Positions 16,784 to 24,520 of a DNA stretch of 31,669 nucleotides are shown in pieces. The DNA is from Lachnospira sp. UBA2821 (GTDB taxonomy: Bacteria > Bacillota > Clostridia > Lachnospirales > Lachnospiraceae): contig DEGR01000012.1 of the NCBI GenBank assembly GCA_002351535.1, forward strand, positions 2,617 through 34,285, in the 5' to 3' direction. The notes beneath the pieces are model-generated. The model worked only from the letters and a program-made list of their open reading frames with translations. It did not search any database and was not told where the DNA came from. A program made the position numbers and the translations under genes. Each line of letters starts with the position of its first letter. Positions within the stretch are counted from its first letter, which is position 1.

Positions 16784-18040
16784 TTATTTCTTCAACACTT
16801 TAATATCCTTCTTAGTCATAAGAATAAGCTTATGTACCGGATCTCCTGAGATTTTTGAATAAAGGGATATGAATATAACTCCACACACTGTATATGATGC
16901 AACAGATGCAAGTGCAGCACCATATATTCCAATAACAGGAATCAGCACATAATTCATAACTATATTAGTACATGCACTGAGTAAAAGTACAAAGAAGCTT
17001 GTCTTTCTTCTTCCCTGTGCATTGAATAATGTATAGATAATCTTGAACCATGACATGGCAGGTATACCGAGGAATATACATATAGTAACTTTATATGCCG
17101 GCATGAATGGTGTTCCATAGAACAGCCATATCATAACTTTTCCAAATACAACTACGCCAAATATAACCATGACAAGCACCGCGTTGGATATTCTAAGCAC
17201 CGCCGACACTTCATCATAATTATTCTTCTTGGCAGTCTTCGAGAACAGAACCTCCTTAAATACATCAGGAATAAACCATGCAAGCTCTGCTATCTGTGCA
17301 CCTACCGAATAATAGCTTAATGCCTCTGCACTTACACCGCTGTTAGCCTTAAGCATTATCAAATCCACCTTATAATTAAGTGTTATGAGGAGAAATGACA
17401 GCATCGGCATATATCCAAACTTAATTATCTGTACCAGTTTCTTCATACTTACGGCAAATGGATTAGGTATCTTCTTCATTGCCATAAGATAAAATACAAT
17501 GTAAAATCCTTTGAACATTGCAAGCACAATAATAGCTGCAACTACATTGTCCTTAAATGTCAGATAGCATAATGCACTCGTAATAAGATTAAAATATGCT
17601 CCTGCAAGCAATATCTTATTTCTCTTAAATATATCAACTATAAGAATAAGCATATTAAGTTCCTGACTGAATGTATCCATTATAACCAGAACACATATAG
17701 ATATAATACTTATCTTAACACCTGTGCATGCTATTATTACCGCTGATATTGCAAGATATACAAGTGCCTGAAGTGTAAAAATATTAACATAACGCTGGAC
17801 AATATCCTCGTCCTCTTTCTTCTGTCTGTTAAAATATGGAATCGAATGATACACACCTAGTCCTGCAATTATTGCAATAATATTTGCAGCATTGATTATC
17901 CACGTATACTCTCCTTTTAACTTTACTCCCAAGGCTCTTGATATTAATGCATTGGCAATAAACAGAACTGCTGCGTACATTATTCTGTTTATAAGTGTGC
18001 TTACATATGTTTTTCCTTTTAATTTGTTTACAATCTTCAC
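16784..18040 (-). CDS. Wzx-type oligosaccharide flippase
   Basis: 418 residues with about twelve to fourteen membrane helices and short loops, the layout of the polysaccharide-specific transport (PST) branch of the MOP superfamily. The N-terminal segment NRIMYAAVLFIANALISRAL followed by GVKLKGEYTW is typical ('islaRllGpeefG.y'). The start is GTG at 18038-18040, preceded by AGGAGA at about 18047-18052; the upstream gene's TAA (18043-18045) lies between that site and the start, so translation is probably coupled. Such proteins flip undecaprenyl-linked repeat units to the outer face of the membrane. Together with the neighbouring glycosyltransferases it marks this operon as surface-polysaccharide biosynthesis. 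Confidence 0.92.
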   Translation of the reverse strand: MKIVNKLKGKTYVSTLINRIMYAAVLFIANALISRALGVKLKGEYTWIINAANIIAIIAGLGVYHSIPYFNRQKKEDEDIVQRYVNIFTLQALVYLAISAVIIACTGVKISIISICVLVIMDTFSQELNMLILIVDIFKRNKILLAGAYFNLITSALCYLTFKDNVVAAIIVLAMFKGFYIVFYLMAMKKIPNPFAVSMKKLVQIIKFGYMPMLSFLLITLNYKVDLIMLKANSGVSAEALSYYSVGAQIAELAWFIPDVFKEVLFSKTAKKNNYDEVSAVLRISNAVLVMVIFGVVVFGKVMIWLFYGTPFMPAYKVTICIFLGIPAMSWFKIIYTLFNAQGRRKTSFFVLLLSACTNIVMNYVLIPVIGIYGAALASVASYTVCGVIFISLYSKISGDPVHKLILMTKKDIKVLKK

Positions 18041-18042
18041 AA

Positions 18043-19083
18043 TTAATTCTCCTGTCTTCCGGTCTTACTTACTGTCTTACCTGCGGACTCATCTGCACAC
18101 TGTACTATTCTGTCAGCAAGTGCCTGTGGATTGCTCATTTCCACAAAGAAATGTTTTCCATCTTCTTCGAATAACTCATGTGTGGCAGGATTATCCCCAA
18201 GAATCATAGGTCTTCCCATTAACTCATATATATAAGCCTTCCCCGGAATTGTTCTGTTGGCTTTATTATTATTCCCGTTAAAATGCCCTGCAAGGCACAA
18301 GTCAGCCATTGCTATATATTCTGCTAATTCATTCTGACTGAGCCATTCTATATTCACCACATTATCTGTAAGCTTTTCATCCTTAACCGGTCCGATAATA
18401 TAGAACTTAATATCCTCTCTTTCCTTAAGCTTTGCTGCTGCATTAACAATAACATCAATTCCCTGAAGCGGCAGAATTGAACCGAAATATACAACTACAT
18501 ATTTATCCACGTCTTCCTTTTTCTTTATCTGTGGCCGCTTATAGTATATCTTTTCATCAGCTACTATATATAGAACTTCTATCGTATTCCTGTCTGCACC
18601 AAATTCCGAACTAAAATATTTCCCATGTGCTTTTGTATCACATATAATATGACCGGCATGTTTAATAGTCTTACAGTCAATCCATTTACAAAATTTTCCT
18701 GCAACTGACTTAGGACTAACCTTCTTCCTGTCAAATGCCATCGTATCATATACAGATATAAAGAAATCTATCACCACTTTATTATTCTTAAACTTCCACC
18801 ACCACACAGGAAGTATAAGCTGTGGTGAAAATCCCACAAATACCGTGTCATACTTTTTAAATCCTGTAAACAGAATCTTTAACCACACCTGTAATATTCT
18901 AATGGGATAACTCTTTGATTTTGAATAAATCCTGTCAACTTTATCTGCGTTTTCCTTTAAAATGTTTAATTCCTGCGAATTTCTTATATAATCTATATTC
19001 TTAGTTGTAATAAACACTACTTTCTTACCTTTAACATGATCTATAAGATTCTTCAATCGATTCACCAAACCTTTCAAATACAT
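18043..19083 (-). CDS. Glycosyltransferase family 4
   Basis: 346 residues of GT-B fold. The C-terminal half shows the GT4 layout: VVYFGSILPLQGIDVIVNAA near residue 195 (start of the donor domain), FYIIGPVKDEKL, NVVNIEWLSQNELAEYIAMA and then NRTIPGKAYIYELMGRPMIL near 275-290, the region that binds the donor nucleotide. The N-terminal acceptor domain is basic with hydrophobic WLKILF and LILPVWWW patches, suggesting membrane contact. It is the first gene of the polysaccharide operon, about 65 bases after a likely promoter. The ATG at 19083 has no good ribosome site (AAAAACAG), so weak initiation or a later GTG is possible. Sugar specificity is unknown. Confidence 0.88.
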   Translation of the reverse strand: MYLKGLVNRLKNLIDHVKGKKVVFITTKNIDYIRNSQELNILKENADKVDRIYSKSKSYPIRILQVWLKILFTGFKKYDTVFVGFSPQLILPVWWWKFKNNKVVIDFFISVYDTMAFDRKKVSPKSVAGKFCKWIDCKTIKHAGHIICDTKAHGKYFSSEFGADRNTIEVLYIVADEKIYYKRPQIKKKEDVDKYVVVYFGSILPLQGIDVIVNAAAKLKEREDIKFYIIGPVKDEKLTDNVVNIEWLSQNELAEYIAMADLCLAGHFNGNNNKANRTIPGKAYIYELMGRPMILGDNPATHELFEEDGKHFFVEMSNPQALADRIVQCADESAGKTVSKTGRQEN

Positions 19084-19146
19084 CTGTTTTTACATTTTTA
19101 TACGGCTTTTCGGCATAAAAAGCTATAGAAACCCATAATCTTTTTT

Positions 19147-19174
19147 ATGATAGCACATTTTCTTCATAAATCAA
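19147..19174 (-). promoter_or_regulatory. Candidate promoter of the polysaccharide operon
   Basis: Minus strand TTGATT (19169-19174), 16-base spacer, TATCAT (19147-19152). It lies between the tetR terminator and the first gene of the operon. Confidence 0.5.
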
Positions 19175-19180
19175 ATAGGT

Positions 19181-19225
19181 AAAAAGCAAAAACTGTGTTT
19201 GCCATTCTCCCATAACAAACACAGT
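19181..19225 (-). terminator. Intrinsic terminator of the sulP-tetR operon
   Basis: Ten-base perfect arms ACTGTGTTTG and CAAACACAGT (plus-strand 19192-19201 and 19216-19225). On the minus strand the stem is followed by TTTTTGCTTTTT. This is a textbook terminator and separates the TetR gene from the polysaccharide operon. Confidence 0.9.
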
Positions 19226-19240
19226 CTCTACAAAAAACGT

Positions 19241-19906
19241 TTATTTTCTTTTAATTGTTTCTCCACTTTGTGCATAATCAATTATCATTTTCCGTATCTG
19301 GAGCAGTTCAGGTGTATAATCTCTATTCTTTTCTGACCCCCAGATAAAGCCATTAGCATAGTATGTGCACGCCGCCATCATCGTATGTATCGTTGTCCTC
19401 ATAAATTCTTCCCTTGGAATGTCTGTGCGGAATGTTTTGTCTTCCTTAGCCTTCTCATACATAAGTTCAAATCTGGTGTCTGCCGACCTCAATGATGCAT
19501 GAAATTCACGCAACTGTTCCTCATTCGCTCCTGCATGAGTGACATAGTGATTAAAATTATCGTTATATTTAAGAAGAGCCTTGTGATTCACATACATATC
19601 AATATAGCTGTCGAGTGTAAAAATAAATCTGTCTATTGCCGGTATATCCCCCACTGATGAAATCGTGCGGTTTTTGTCAAGTTCATCCAAATACTCTTTC
19701 CACTTTGCACTACACACCGCAATTACCAGTTCCAGTTTGTTCGGATAACGGCGGAATAATGTAGCTCTTCCTATCCCTACTGCCTCAGCAATCTCTCCCA
19801 TGGAAACCGGCTCTATCTTGCGTTCAACAAAAATATTAAATGCCGTATCAATTATAATTTTTCTCCCGGCTTCCTTTTTATTTATCTTATTATGTGACTC
19901 CTGCAT
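19241..19906 (-). CDS. TetR/AcrR-family transcriptional regulator
   Basis: 221 residues from MQESHNKINKKEAGR. I chose ATG at 19904-19906 because GGAG is six bases upstream and the helix-turn-helix then begins at the usual ~15 residues. The frame extends to GTG at 20005, but that extension crosses an inverted repeat and looks noncoding. The DNA-binding domain reads IIIDTAFNIFVERKIEPVSM, then GEIAEAVGIGRATLFRRYPN (about residues 15-58), an unambiguous TetR N-domain. The helical C-terminal half should bind an effector, identity unknown. It follows sulP on the same strand. The palindrome 21688-21711 at the sulP promoter is the best candidate operator, which would make the pair autoregulated. Confidence 0.92.
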   Translation of the reverse strand: MQESHNKINKKEAGRKIIIDTAFNIFVERKIEPVSMGEIAEAVGIGRATLFRRYPNKLELVIAVCSAKWKEYLDELDKNRTISSVGDIPAIDRFIFTLDSYIDMYVNHKALLKYNDNFNHYVTHAGANEEQLREFHASLRSADTRFELMYEKAKEDKTFRTDIPREEFMRTTIHTMMAACTYYANGFIWGSEKNRDYTPELLQIRKMIIDYAQSGETIKRK

Positions 19907-19938
19907 ATTACTCTCCATTCCACAGATGCTATACGTCA

Positions 19939-19999
19939 GAGGAATCGCGGGCAAAGACTCTAATTTTGCTCTGCGATAAAAGTCTAATTGCGACTCCTC
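19939..19999 (-). promoter_or_regulatory. Imperfect inverted repeat in the sulP-tetR gap
   Basis: On the transcribed strand GAGGAGTCGC and GCGATTCCTC pair over ten bases with one G-U, closing a 61-base element. Inside are two related copies of AATTAGA..CTTT. It could be an RNA structure that tunes tetR translation or a protein site. If tetR began at GTG 20005 this DNA would be coding. Confidence 0.35.
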
Positions 20000-20016
20000 C
20001 TGCACTATCCCAATAA

Positions 20017-21663
20017 CTAACCAATTATCTGCTCTGCATAATTAATAGCATCAACAATATCGCTTCTAAAATTTTCTTCTCCTATCATATCATAAAATCC
20101 ATATTTTTTCATTGCCTGAAGCGGCTGTTCATTAACATGTGAAAACAAAAGCTGTATGTTCTTTTTCTCTGCTCTTTCAGCAAGGCTGTTAAGTGAACGC
20201 ATTGCACTTGCATCTATTGCCGGAACACTTCTCATTCTTATAATTACAACCTTCGTATATTTTTTTGAATCAATTACTGCGAGCTGTTCAGCCGCTGCGA
20301 AAAACATAGGTCCTACTATTTCAAATACCCTTATTTCTTTTCTAAGTGACATAAGCTTTTCTGATTCACCTTCTGTTACATCCGGCTCCTCTATATATTT
20401 CCATGATTTAACATCTGTTACTTCTGACATTCTCTTCATGAATAACAACGCTGATACTACTACACCCACTTCAATTGCAACTACAAGGTCAAATACAACT
20501 GTTAAGAAAAATGTTCCGAGAAGTACAATTATATCACTCTTAGGTGCTTTTTTAATAAGTCCTGCAAATGCCTTCCAGTCACACATATTCCATGCAACCA
20601 TAATAAGCACTGCTGCAAGTGTTGTCATCGGTATAAGTGCTGCTGTCGGCATAAGAACTATTACTATAAGAAGAAGTGTAACACTGTGAACCATTCCTGC
20701 CACAGGTGTCCTTCCACCATTTTTTACATTTGCGGCAGTTCTTGCTATAGCTCCTGTTGCCGGTATTCCCCCGAAAATTCCTGAGAATATGTTTCCAATT
20801 CCCTGTCCTATAAGCTCAGCATTTGAATTATGCTTATCTCCTATCATTCCATCAGACACTACACATGACAAAAGTGATTCTATTCCTGCAAGCAATGCAA
20901 TGGTAAATGCCGGTGAAATAAGATTCTGTATCATTTTAAATGTTACATTAGGAAGGTGTGGAAGAGGCGGTTTTGATGACAACTTACCAAATACACTTCC
21001 TATAGTACTGACATCAAGATTTCCAAACTTAACTATAAGTGTTGTTATTATAATAGCAACAAGTGATGCCGGTATTTTGTCTGTTATATATGGAAATACA
21101 ATAAGTATTGCCAATGCTGTAATACCAATAATTAATGTAGTGGTATTAATCGTTTTTATATTCTTTGCATATGCAGCTATTTTATCAACAAATTCTGATG
21201 GAACTGCACCCATATCAAGTCCCAGAAAATCTTTTATCTGGCCTACAAGAAGACTTACTCCTATACCACATGTAAATCCGGTTGTTATTGTATATGGTAT
21301 GTATTTTATAAGCGAACCAAACCTGCATAATCCCATTATCACAAGAATGATTCCTGCAAGAATTGTTGCAACTATAAGACCGTCCAGCTTGTATTCCTGT
21401 ACTATTCCATATATTATTACTACAAATGCCGCAGTTGGCCCTCCAATCTGTACCCGGCTTCCCCCAAGAAATGATATGAAAAAGCCCGCAATTATTGCTG
21501 TATACAGACCGCATTCAGGACTTACGCCCGATGCTATTGCAAGTGCAATTGATAACGGTAATGCAATTATAGCTACTATTATTCCTGATATCACATCTTT
21601 TAAAAATTGTTGTTTTGAGTAATCTTTCATTACCTCAAAAAATTTTGGTTTTAACGTTTCCAT
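20017..21663 (-). CDS. SulP-family inorganic anion transporter with STAS domain
   Basis: 548 residues. The transmembrane core (about 15-420) carries SulP patterns: VISGIIVAIIALPLSIALAI, then ASGVSPECGLYTAIIAGFF with the conserved 'P..GLYta' element, GGSRVQIGGPTAAFVVI, and later GNIFSGIFGGIPATGAIART. The C-terminal ~110 residues form a STAS domain (KVVIIRMRSVPAIDASAMRS). SulP proteins carry sulfate, bicarbonate, dicarboxylates or other anions, and the substrate here is open. ATG at 21661-21663 has GGAGGG nine bases upstream. The gene has its own promoter (21731-21759) and a perfect palindrome between promoter and start. A TetR gene follows, which is an unusual companion for this family as far as I know. 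Confidence 0.95.
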   Translation of the reverse strand: METLKPKFFEVMKDYSKQQFLKDVISGIIVAIIALPLSIALAIASGVSPECGLYTAIIAGFFISFLGGSRVQIGGPTAAFVVIIYGIVQEYKLDGLIVATILAGIILVIMGLCRFGSLIKYIPYTITTGFTCGIGVSLLVGQIKDFLGLDMGAVPSEFVDKIAAYAKNIKTINTTTLIIGITALAILIVFPYITDKIPASLVAIIITTLIVKFGNLDVSTIGSVFGKLSSKPPLPHLPNVTFKMIQNLISPAFTIALLAGIESLLSCVVSDGMIGDKHNSNAELIGQGIGNIFSGIFGGIPATGAIARTAANVKNGGRTPVAGMVHSVTLLLIVIVLMPTAALIPMTTLAAVLIMVAWNMCDWKAFAGLIKKAPKSDIIVLLGTFFLTVVFDLVVAIEVGVVVSALLFMKRMSEVTDVKSWKYIEEPDVTEGESEKLMSLRKEIRVFEIVGPMFFAAAEQLAVIDSKKYTKVVIIRMRSVPAIDASAMRSLNSLAERAEKKNIQLLFSHVNEQPLQAMKKYGFYDMIGEENFRSDIVDAINYAEQIIG

Positions 21664-21687
21664 TCTTTTTATCCCTCCGTGAATTGT

Positions 21688-21711
21688 AATGTACTGATAA
21701 TACAGTACATT
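21688..21711. promoter_or_regulatory. Perfect palindrome AATGTACTG-N6-CAGTACATT, probable TetR operator
   Basis: Nine-base arms 21688-21696 and 21703-21711 match exactly across six bases. It starts 19 bases after the sulP -10 box, where a bound repressor would block early transcription. Size and symmetry suit a TetR dimer, and a TetR gene lies in the same operon. The pairing with that protein is inference. Confidence 0.65.
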
Positions 21712-21730
21712 TTAGACTGCACGAAATAGC

Positions 21731-21759
21731 ATTCTATCACTGTAAAATATTGAGGTCAA
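21731..21759 (-). promoter_or_regulatory. Promoter of the sulP-tetR operon
   Basis: Minus strand TTGACC (21754-21759), 17-base spacer, TAGAAT (21731-21736). It points away from the purC promoter. Confidence 0.7.
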
Positions 21760-21777
21760 GAAAAAACTTTGTAATCA

Positions 21778-21806
21778 TTGACTTTTTTATACCGAATATA
21801 TAAAAT
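21778..21806 (+). promoter_or_regulatory. Promoter of purC
   Basis: Plus strand TTGACT (21778-21783), 17-base spacer, TAAAAT (21801-21806). About 65 bases of leader follow. No purine riboswitch fold was seen. Confidence 0.65.
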
Positions 21807-21872
21807 GATGTAAGGTGGAATAGCATTTGCACCATATCGTTACTATATTTTTATTACACATGGAGGATTACA

Positions 21873-22748
21873 ATGAAAGAATTTAAACCGGTTAAAGAAG
21901 GTAAAGTACGTGAAGTATATGACAACGGCGACAGCATGATTATTGTTGCAACTGACAGAATATCAGCTTTTGACGTAATTCTTAAGAACATCGTTACTAA
22001 AAAGGGTGCTATCCTTACACAGATGTCTAAGTTCTGGTTCGATTTCACAAAAGATATCGTTCCTAACCATATGATATCAGTAGATGTAAAAGATATGCCT
22101 GAGTATTTCCAGAATGAGAAGTATGATGGAAACAGTATGTTATGTAAGAAGTTAGAGATGCTTCCTATAGAATGTATTGTAAGAGGCTACATAACAGGAA
22201 GCGGCTGGGAAAGCTACAAGAAGGACGGAACTGTATGCGGAATCAAACTTCCTGAAGGATTGCAGGAATCTGACAAGCTCCCTGAACCTATATATACACC
22301 TACAACTAAAGCTGACCTCGGAGACCATGATGAACACATTTCTCTTGAAGACAGTATTGAAATATTAGAGAAGATTTACCCTGGAAAAGGTGAAGAATAT
22401 GCCAACAAGATTAAGGAATGCACACTTGCATTATATAAGAAATGTGCAGACTACGCTCTTACTAAAGGTATTATCATCGCTGATACAAAATTTGAATTTG
22501 GTCTTGATGAGAATGGAAATGTAGTTCTTGGTGATGAGATGCTTACACCTGACAGCTCACGTTTCTGGCCATTAGAGGGTTACAAACCGGGACAGGGACA
22601 GCCTTCTTTCGATAAGCAGTATGTAAGAGACTGGTTAAAACAGAACCCTGACAGTGATTACCATCTTCCTGACGAAGTAGTTCAGAAATCAGTAGATAAA
22701 TATCTTGAAGCATATGAGCTTATTACCGGAGAAAAATTCGATAAATAA
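21873..22748 (+). CDS. purC: Phosphoribosylaminoimidazole-succinocarboxamide synthase (SAICAR synthetase)
   Basis: 291 residues. PurC joins CAIR and aspartate using ATP in purine synthesis. The family signature is clear: KEGKVREVYDNGDSMIIVAT at residues 8-27, then DRISAFDVILKNIVTKKGAI, followed by LEMLPIECIVRGYITGSGWE near 100 and IIADTKFEFGLDENGNVVLG near 205, DEMLTPDSSRFWP and QPSFDKQYVRDWL near the end. The length suits the longer, eukaryote-like bacterial PurC forms. ATG at 21873 has GGAGG seven bases upstream. It stands alone with its own promoter and terminator, not inside a pur operon, and is divergent from sulP. Confidence 0.97.
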   Translation: MKEFKPVKEGKVREVYDNGDSMIIVATDRISAFDVILKNIVTKKGAILTQMSKFWFDFTKDIVPNHMISVDVKDMPEYFQNEKYDGNSMLCKKLEMLPIECIVRGYITGSGWESYKKDGTVCGIKLPEGLQESDKLPEPIYTPTTKADLGDHDEHISLEDSIEILEKIYPGKGEEYANKIKECTLALYKKCADYALTKGIIIADTKFEFGLDENGNVVLGDEMLTPDSSRFWPLEGYKPGQGQPSFDKQYVRDWLKQNPDSDYHLPDEVVQKSVDKYLEAYELITGEKFDK

Positions 22749-22785
22749 AACCCTTACAGCGGATATTAAGTTTTAATGCTTATTT

Positions 22786-22854
22786 AAAAAGCTGACACAT
22801 TACAATAAAGCTCCCGTTTCTAAACGGTCTGCTTATGTAATATGTCAGCTTTTT
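22786..22854. terminator. Large bidirectional terminator between purC and nth
   Basis: Arms 22786-22804 (AAAAAGCTGACACATTACA) and 22836-22854 pair over 19 bases with one mismatch. An inner CCGTT/AACGG stem fills the loop. T-runs end both arms, so it can stop both convergent genes. Confidence 0.88.
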
Positions 22855-22882
22855 CATTTTAATACATTATACAAAAACGAAT

Positions 22883-23515
22883 CTATATATTTTTCTTACA
22901 CACATCATTCAGACAGCACTTATCACATTTTGGGATTGTTCTGGCTGTACATATATCCCTTCCATGATATACAAGCCTGTGACAAAAATCACTTCCAAGT
23001 TCAGGAGGAATTATTTTCCATAATGCCATCTCGACTTTTTTAGGTTCCTTAATCCCGTCTACAAGCCCCATTCTGTTAGTCAGCCTTATACAGTGTGTAT
23101 CTGTCACTATAGCAGGCTTTCCGAATACGTCACCCATTATAAGGTTGGCACTTTTTCTTCCTACACCGGGCAATCTCATTAATTCATCAAAGTCATCCGG
23201 CACTTTTCCACTATAATCATCCATAAGCATTTTCATACAGCCACTTATGTCCCTTGCCTTGCTTTTGCCAAGCCCGCATGGGCGGACTATTTTCTCAATA
23301 TCTTCCACATCTGCCTGTGCAAGCGATTGCACATCGGGATATTCTTCAAATAAATCTTTTACGACAATATTTACTCTTGCATCTGTACACTGTGCCGCCA
23401 GTCTTACACTCACAAGAAGTTTCCACGCATCATCATATTCAAGTGAGCAATGTGCATCCGGATATTCTTTTTCTAATCTTTTAATTATTTCTAATGCTCT
23501 CTGCTTTTTTGTCAT
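22883..23515 (-). CDS. nth: Endonuclease III (DNA glycosylase/AP lyase)
   Basis: 210 residues. Nth removes oxidised pyrimidines and nicks AP sites in base excision repair. The helix-hairpin-helix LPGVGRKSANLIMGDVFGKP near residues 115-134 includes the catalytic Lys, and VTDTHCIRLTNRMGL supplies the catalytic Asp. The C-terminus carries the four cysteines of a [4Fe-4S] cluster (CTARTIPKCDKCCLNDVC). The first spacing counts as C-X7-C rather than the usual X6, an extra residue worth noting. Its ATG overlaps the TAA of pflA by one base (TAATG), so translation is probably coupled. The pairing with pflA looks positional rather than functional. Confidence 0.95.
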   Translation of the reverse strand: MTKKQRALEIIKRLEKEYPDAHCSLEYDDAWKLLVSVRLAAQCTDARVNIVVKDLFEEYPDVQSLAQADVEDIEKIVRPCGLGKSKARDISGCMKMLMDDYSGKVPDDFDELMRLPGVGRKSANLIMGDVFGKPAIVTDTHCIRLTNRMGLVDGIKEPKKVEMALWKIIPPELGSDFCHRLVYHGRDICTARTIPKCDKCCLNDVCKKNI

Positions 23516-24249
23516 TATTTTGCACCTAATATCTGCTTTGCCTTTTCTACTTCTTCATCTGTAGGAGGATTAACGTCCTTTAATCCGTAATCTAATCCGA
23601 GTTCCTCCCATTTAAACACTCCAAGAGTATGATACGGTAATACTTCCACTCTTTCAACTGTTTTTAATGTATCTATAAATTTCCTTAATCTGCTAAGCTG
23701 TTCTTCTGATGATGTAATTCCCGGAACTAAAACATGTCTTATCCACATCTTTCCGTTTTTTTCTGACAGATAAGATGCCATATCCAGAATATTTTTGTTA
23801 GTCTGTCCTGTAAGCTTTATATGCTCTTCATCATCTATATGCTTAATATCCAGCATGAACAGGTCTGTATACTTCATTAGTTCCTTAAACTTACTGAAAA
23901 ACGGTTCTTTCCTTGTAAACGGATTTCCAGATGTGTCAAGTGTAGTGTGAACTCCTGCTTCTTTTGCAAGTCTGAAAAGTTCTGTTACATAATCTATCTG
24001 TAAAAGTGCTTCTCCTCCACTTACTGTAATGCCACCTCCGTTTCTCCAATATGTCTTATAACGGAGTGCCTTTTTTAATGTCTCCTCTGGTGTCTCCTCA
24101 ACATATTTATCCGATGCCCATGTATCCGGATTATGGCAATATTTACATCTCATTGCACATCCTTTAAGGAATACTATATATCTCACACCCGGACCATCAG
24201 CCGAACCAAAACTTTCAATCGAATGAATTCTTCCTTTAATACTGTTCAT
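23515..24249 (-). CDS. pflA: Pyruvate formate-lyase activating enzyme (radical SAM)
   Basis: 244 residues from MNSIKGRIHSIESFGSADGP. I chose ATG at 24247-24249 because homologues begin just before the GRIHS..S motif and GAGG lies ten bases upstream; the frame extends to 24336 without a site. The radical SAM cluster motif CAMRCKYC is near residue 31, followed by HNPDTW. ISVSGGEALLQ-like GITVSGGEALLQ is the GGE motif near 77, which binds the SAM amino group. The enzyme abstracts hydrogen from the glycine of PflB to make the active radical. It lies downstream of pflB on the same strand after a 271-base gap containing tandem repeats and a hairpin. Confidence 0.95.
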   Translation of the reverse strand: MNSIKGRIHSIESFGSADGPGVRYIVFLKGCAMRCKYCHNPDTWASDKYVEETPEETLKKALRYKTYWRNGGGITVSGGEALLQIDYVTELFRLAKEAGVHTTLDTSGNPFTRKEPFFSKFKELMKYTDLFMLDIKHIDDEEHIKLTGQTNKNILDMASYLSEKNGKMWIRHVLVPGITSSEEQLSRLRKFIDTLKTVERVEVLPYHTLGVFKWEELGLDYGLKDVNPPTDEEVEKAKQILGAK

Positions 24250-24365
24250 AACTTCAACTATCCTCATTTCATGTTTTACTTTTATGCTTTTTTGATTGCA
24301 ATATCTCTTAGCTGCCTTTATTAACAATACTTTCATTATTGTCGTTATAAGAACATTTCATACAG

Positions 24366-24450
24366 CTAATATGCTGCATAAAAGTCTTGTACAGCATATT
24401 AGTCTTGTGCAGCATATTAGTCTTGTGTAGTATATTAGTCTTGTGTAGCA
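24366..24450. repeat. 18-bp tandem repeat, 3.8 copies, in the pflB-pflA gap
   Basis: Units start at 24383, 24401, 24419 and 24437: AGTCTTGTACAGCATATT, AGTCTTGTGCAGCATATT, AGTCTTGTGTAGTATATT and a partial AGTCTTGTGTAGCA. The sequence CTAATATGCTG (24366-24376) is an inverted partial copy and forms an 11-bp stem with CAGCATATTAG spanning units 1 and 2. There are no unique spacers, so it is not a CRISPR array. Confidence 0.9.
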
Positions 24451-24457
24451 CGAAAGA

Positions 24458-24481
24458 GCAGGAGGATGGTTTTCCTCCTGC
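24458..24481 (-). terminator. GC-rich hairpin after pflB
   Basis: GCAGGAGGA (24458-24466) pairs with TCCTCCTGC (24473-24481) across six bases. On the minus strand TCTTTC follows, a weak T-tract, so termination may be partial and leave some read-through into pflA. Confidence 0.65.
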
Positions 24482-24520
24482 CCTGCAATTAACAAACAAA
24501 TTCTACTTTGAACTATTTTA

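Noticed and set aside
19907..20005. 33-residue N-terminal extension of the TetR protein from GTG 20005
   Set aside because: It would be unusually long for the family, crosses an inverted repeat, and ATG at 19906 has a better-placed ribosome site.
21784..21872. Purine riboswitch or PurR box ahead of purC
   Set aside because: I found neither the paired loop-loop aptamer elements nor a clear CGAA-type PurR site in the short leader.
24383..24450. Possible CRISPR array
   Set aside because: The 18-bp units follow each other directly with no unique spacers and no cas genes are nearby.
24308..24499. 63-codon minus-strand frame across the tandem repeats (LHKTNM repeats)
   Set aside because: It has no good ribosome site, spans a terminator-like hairpin, and its periodicity is explained by the 18-bp DNA repeat.
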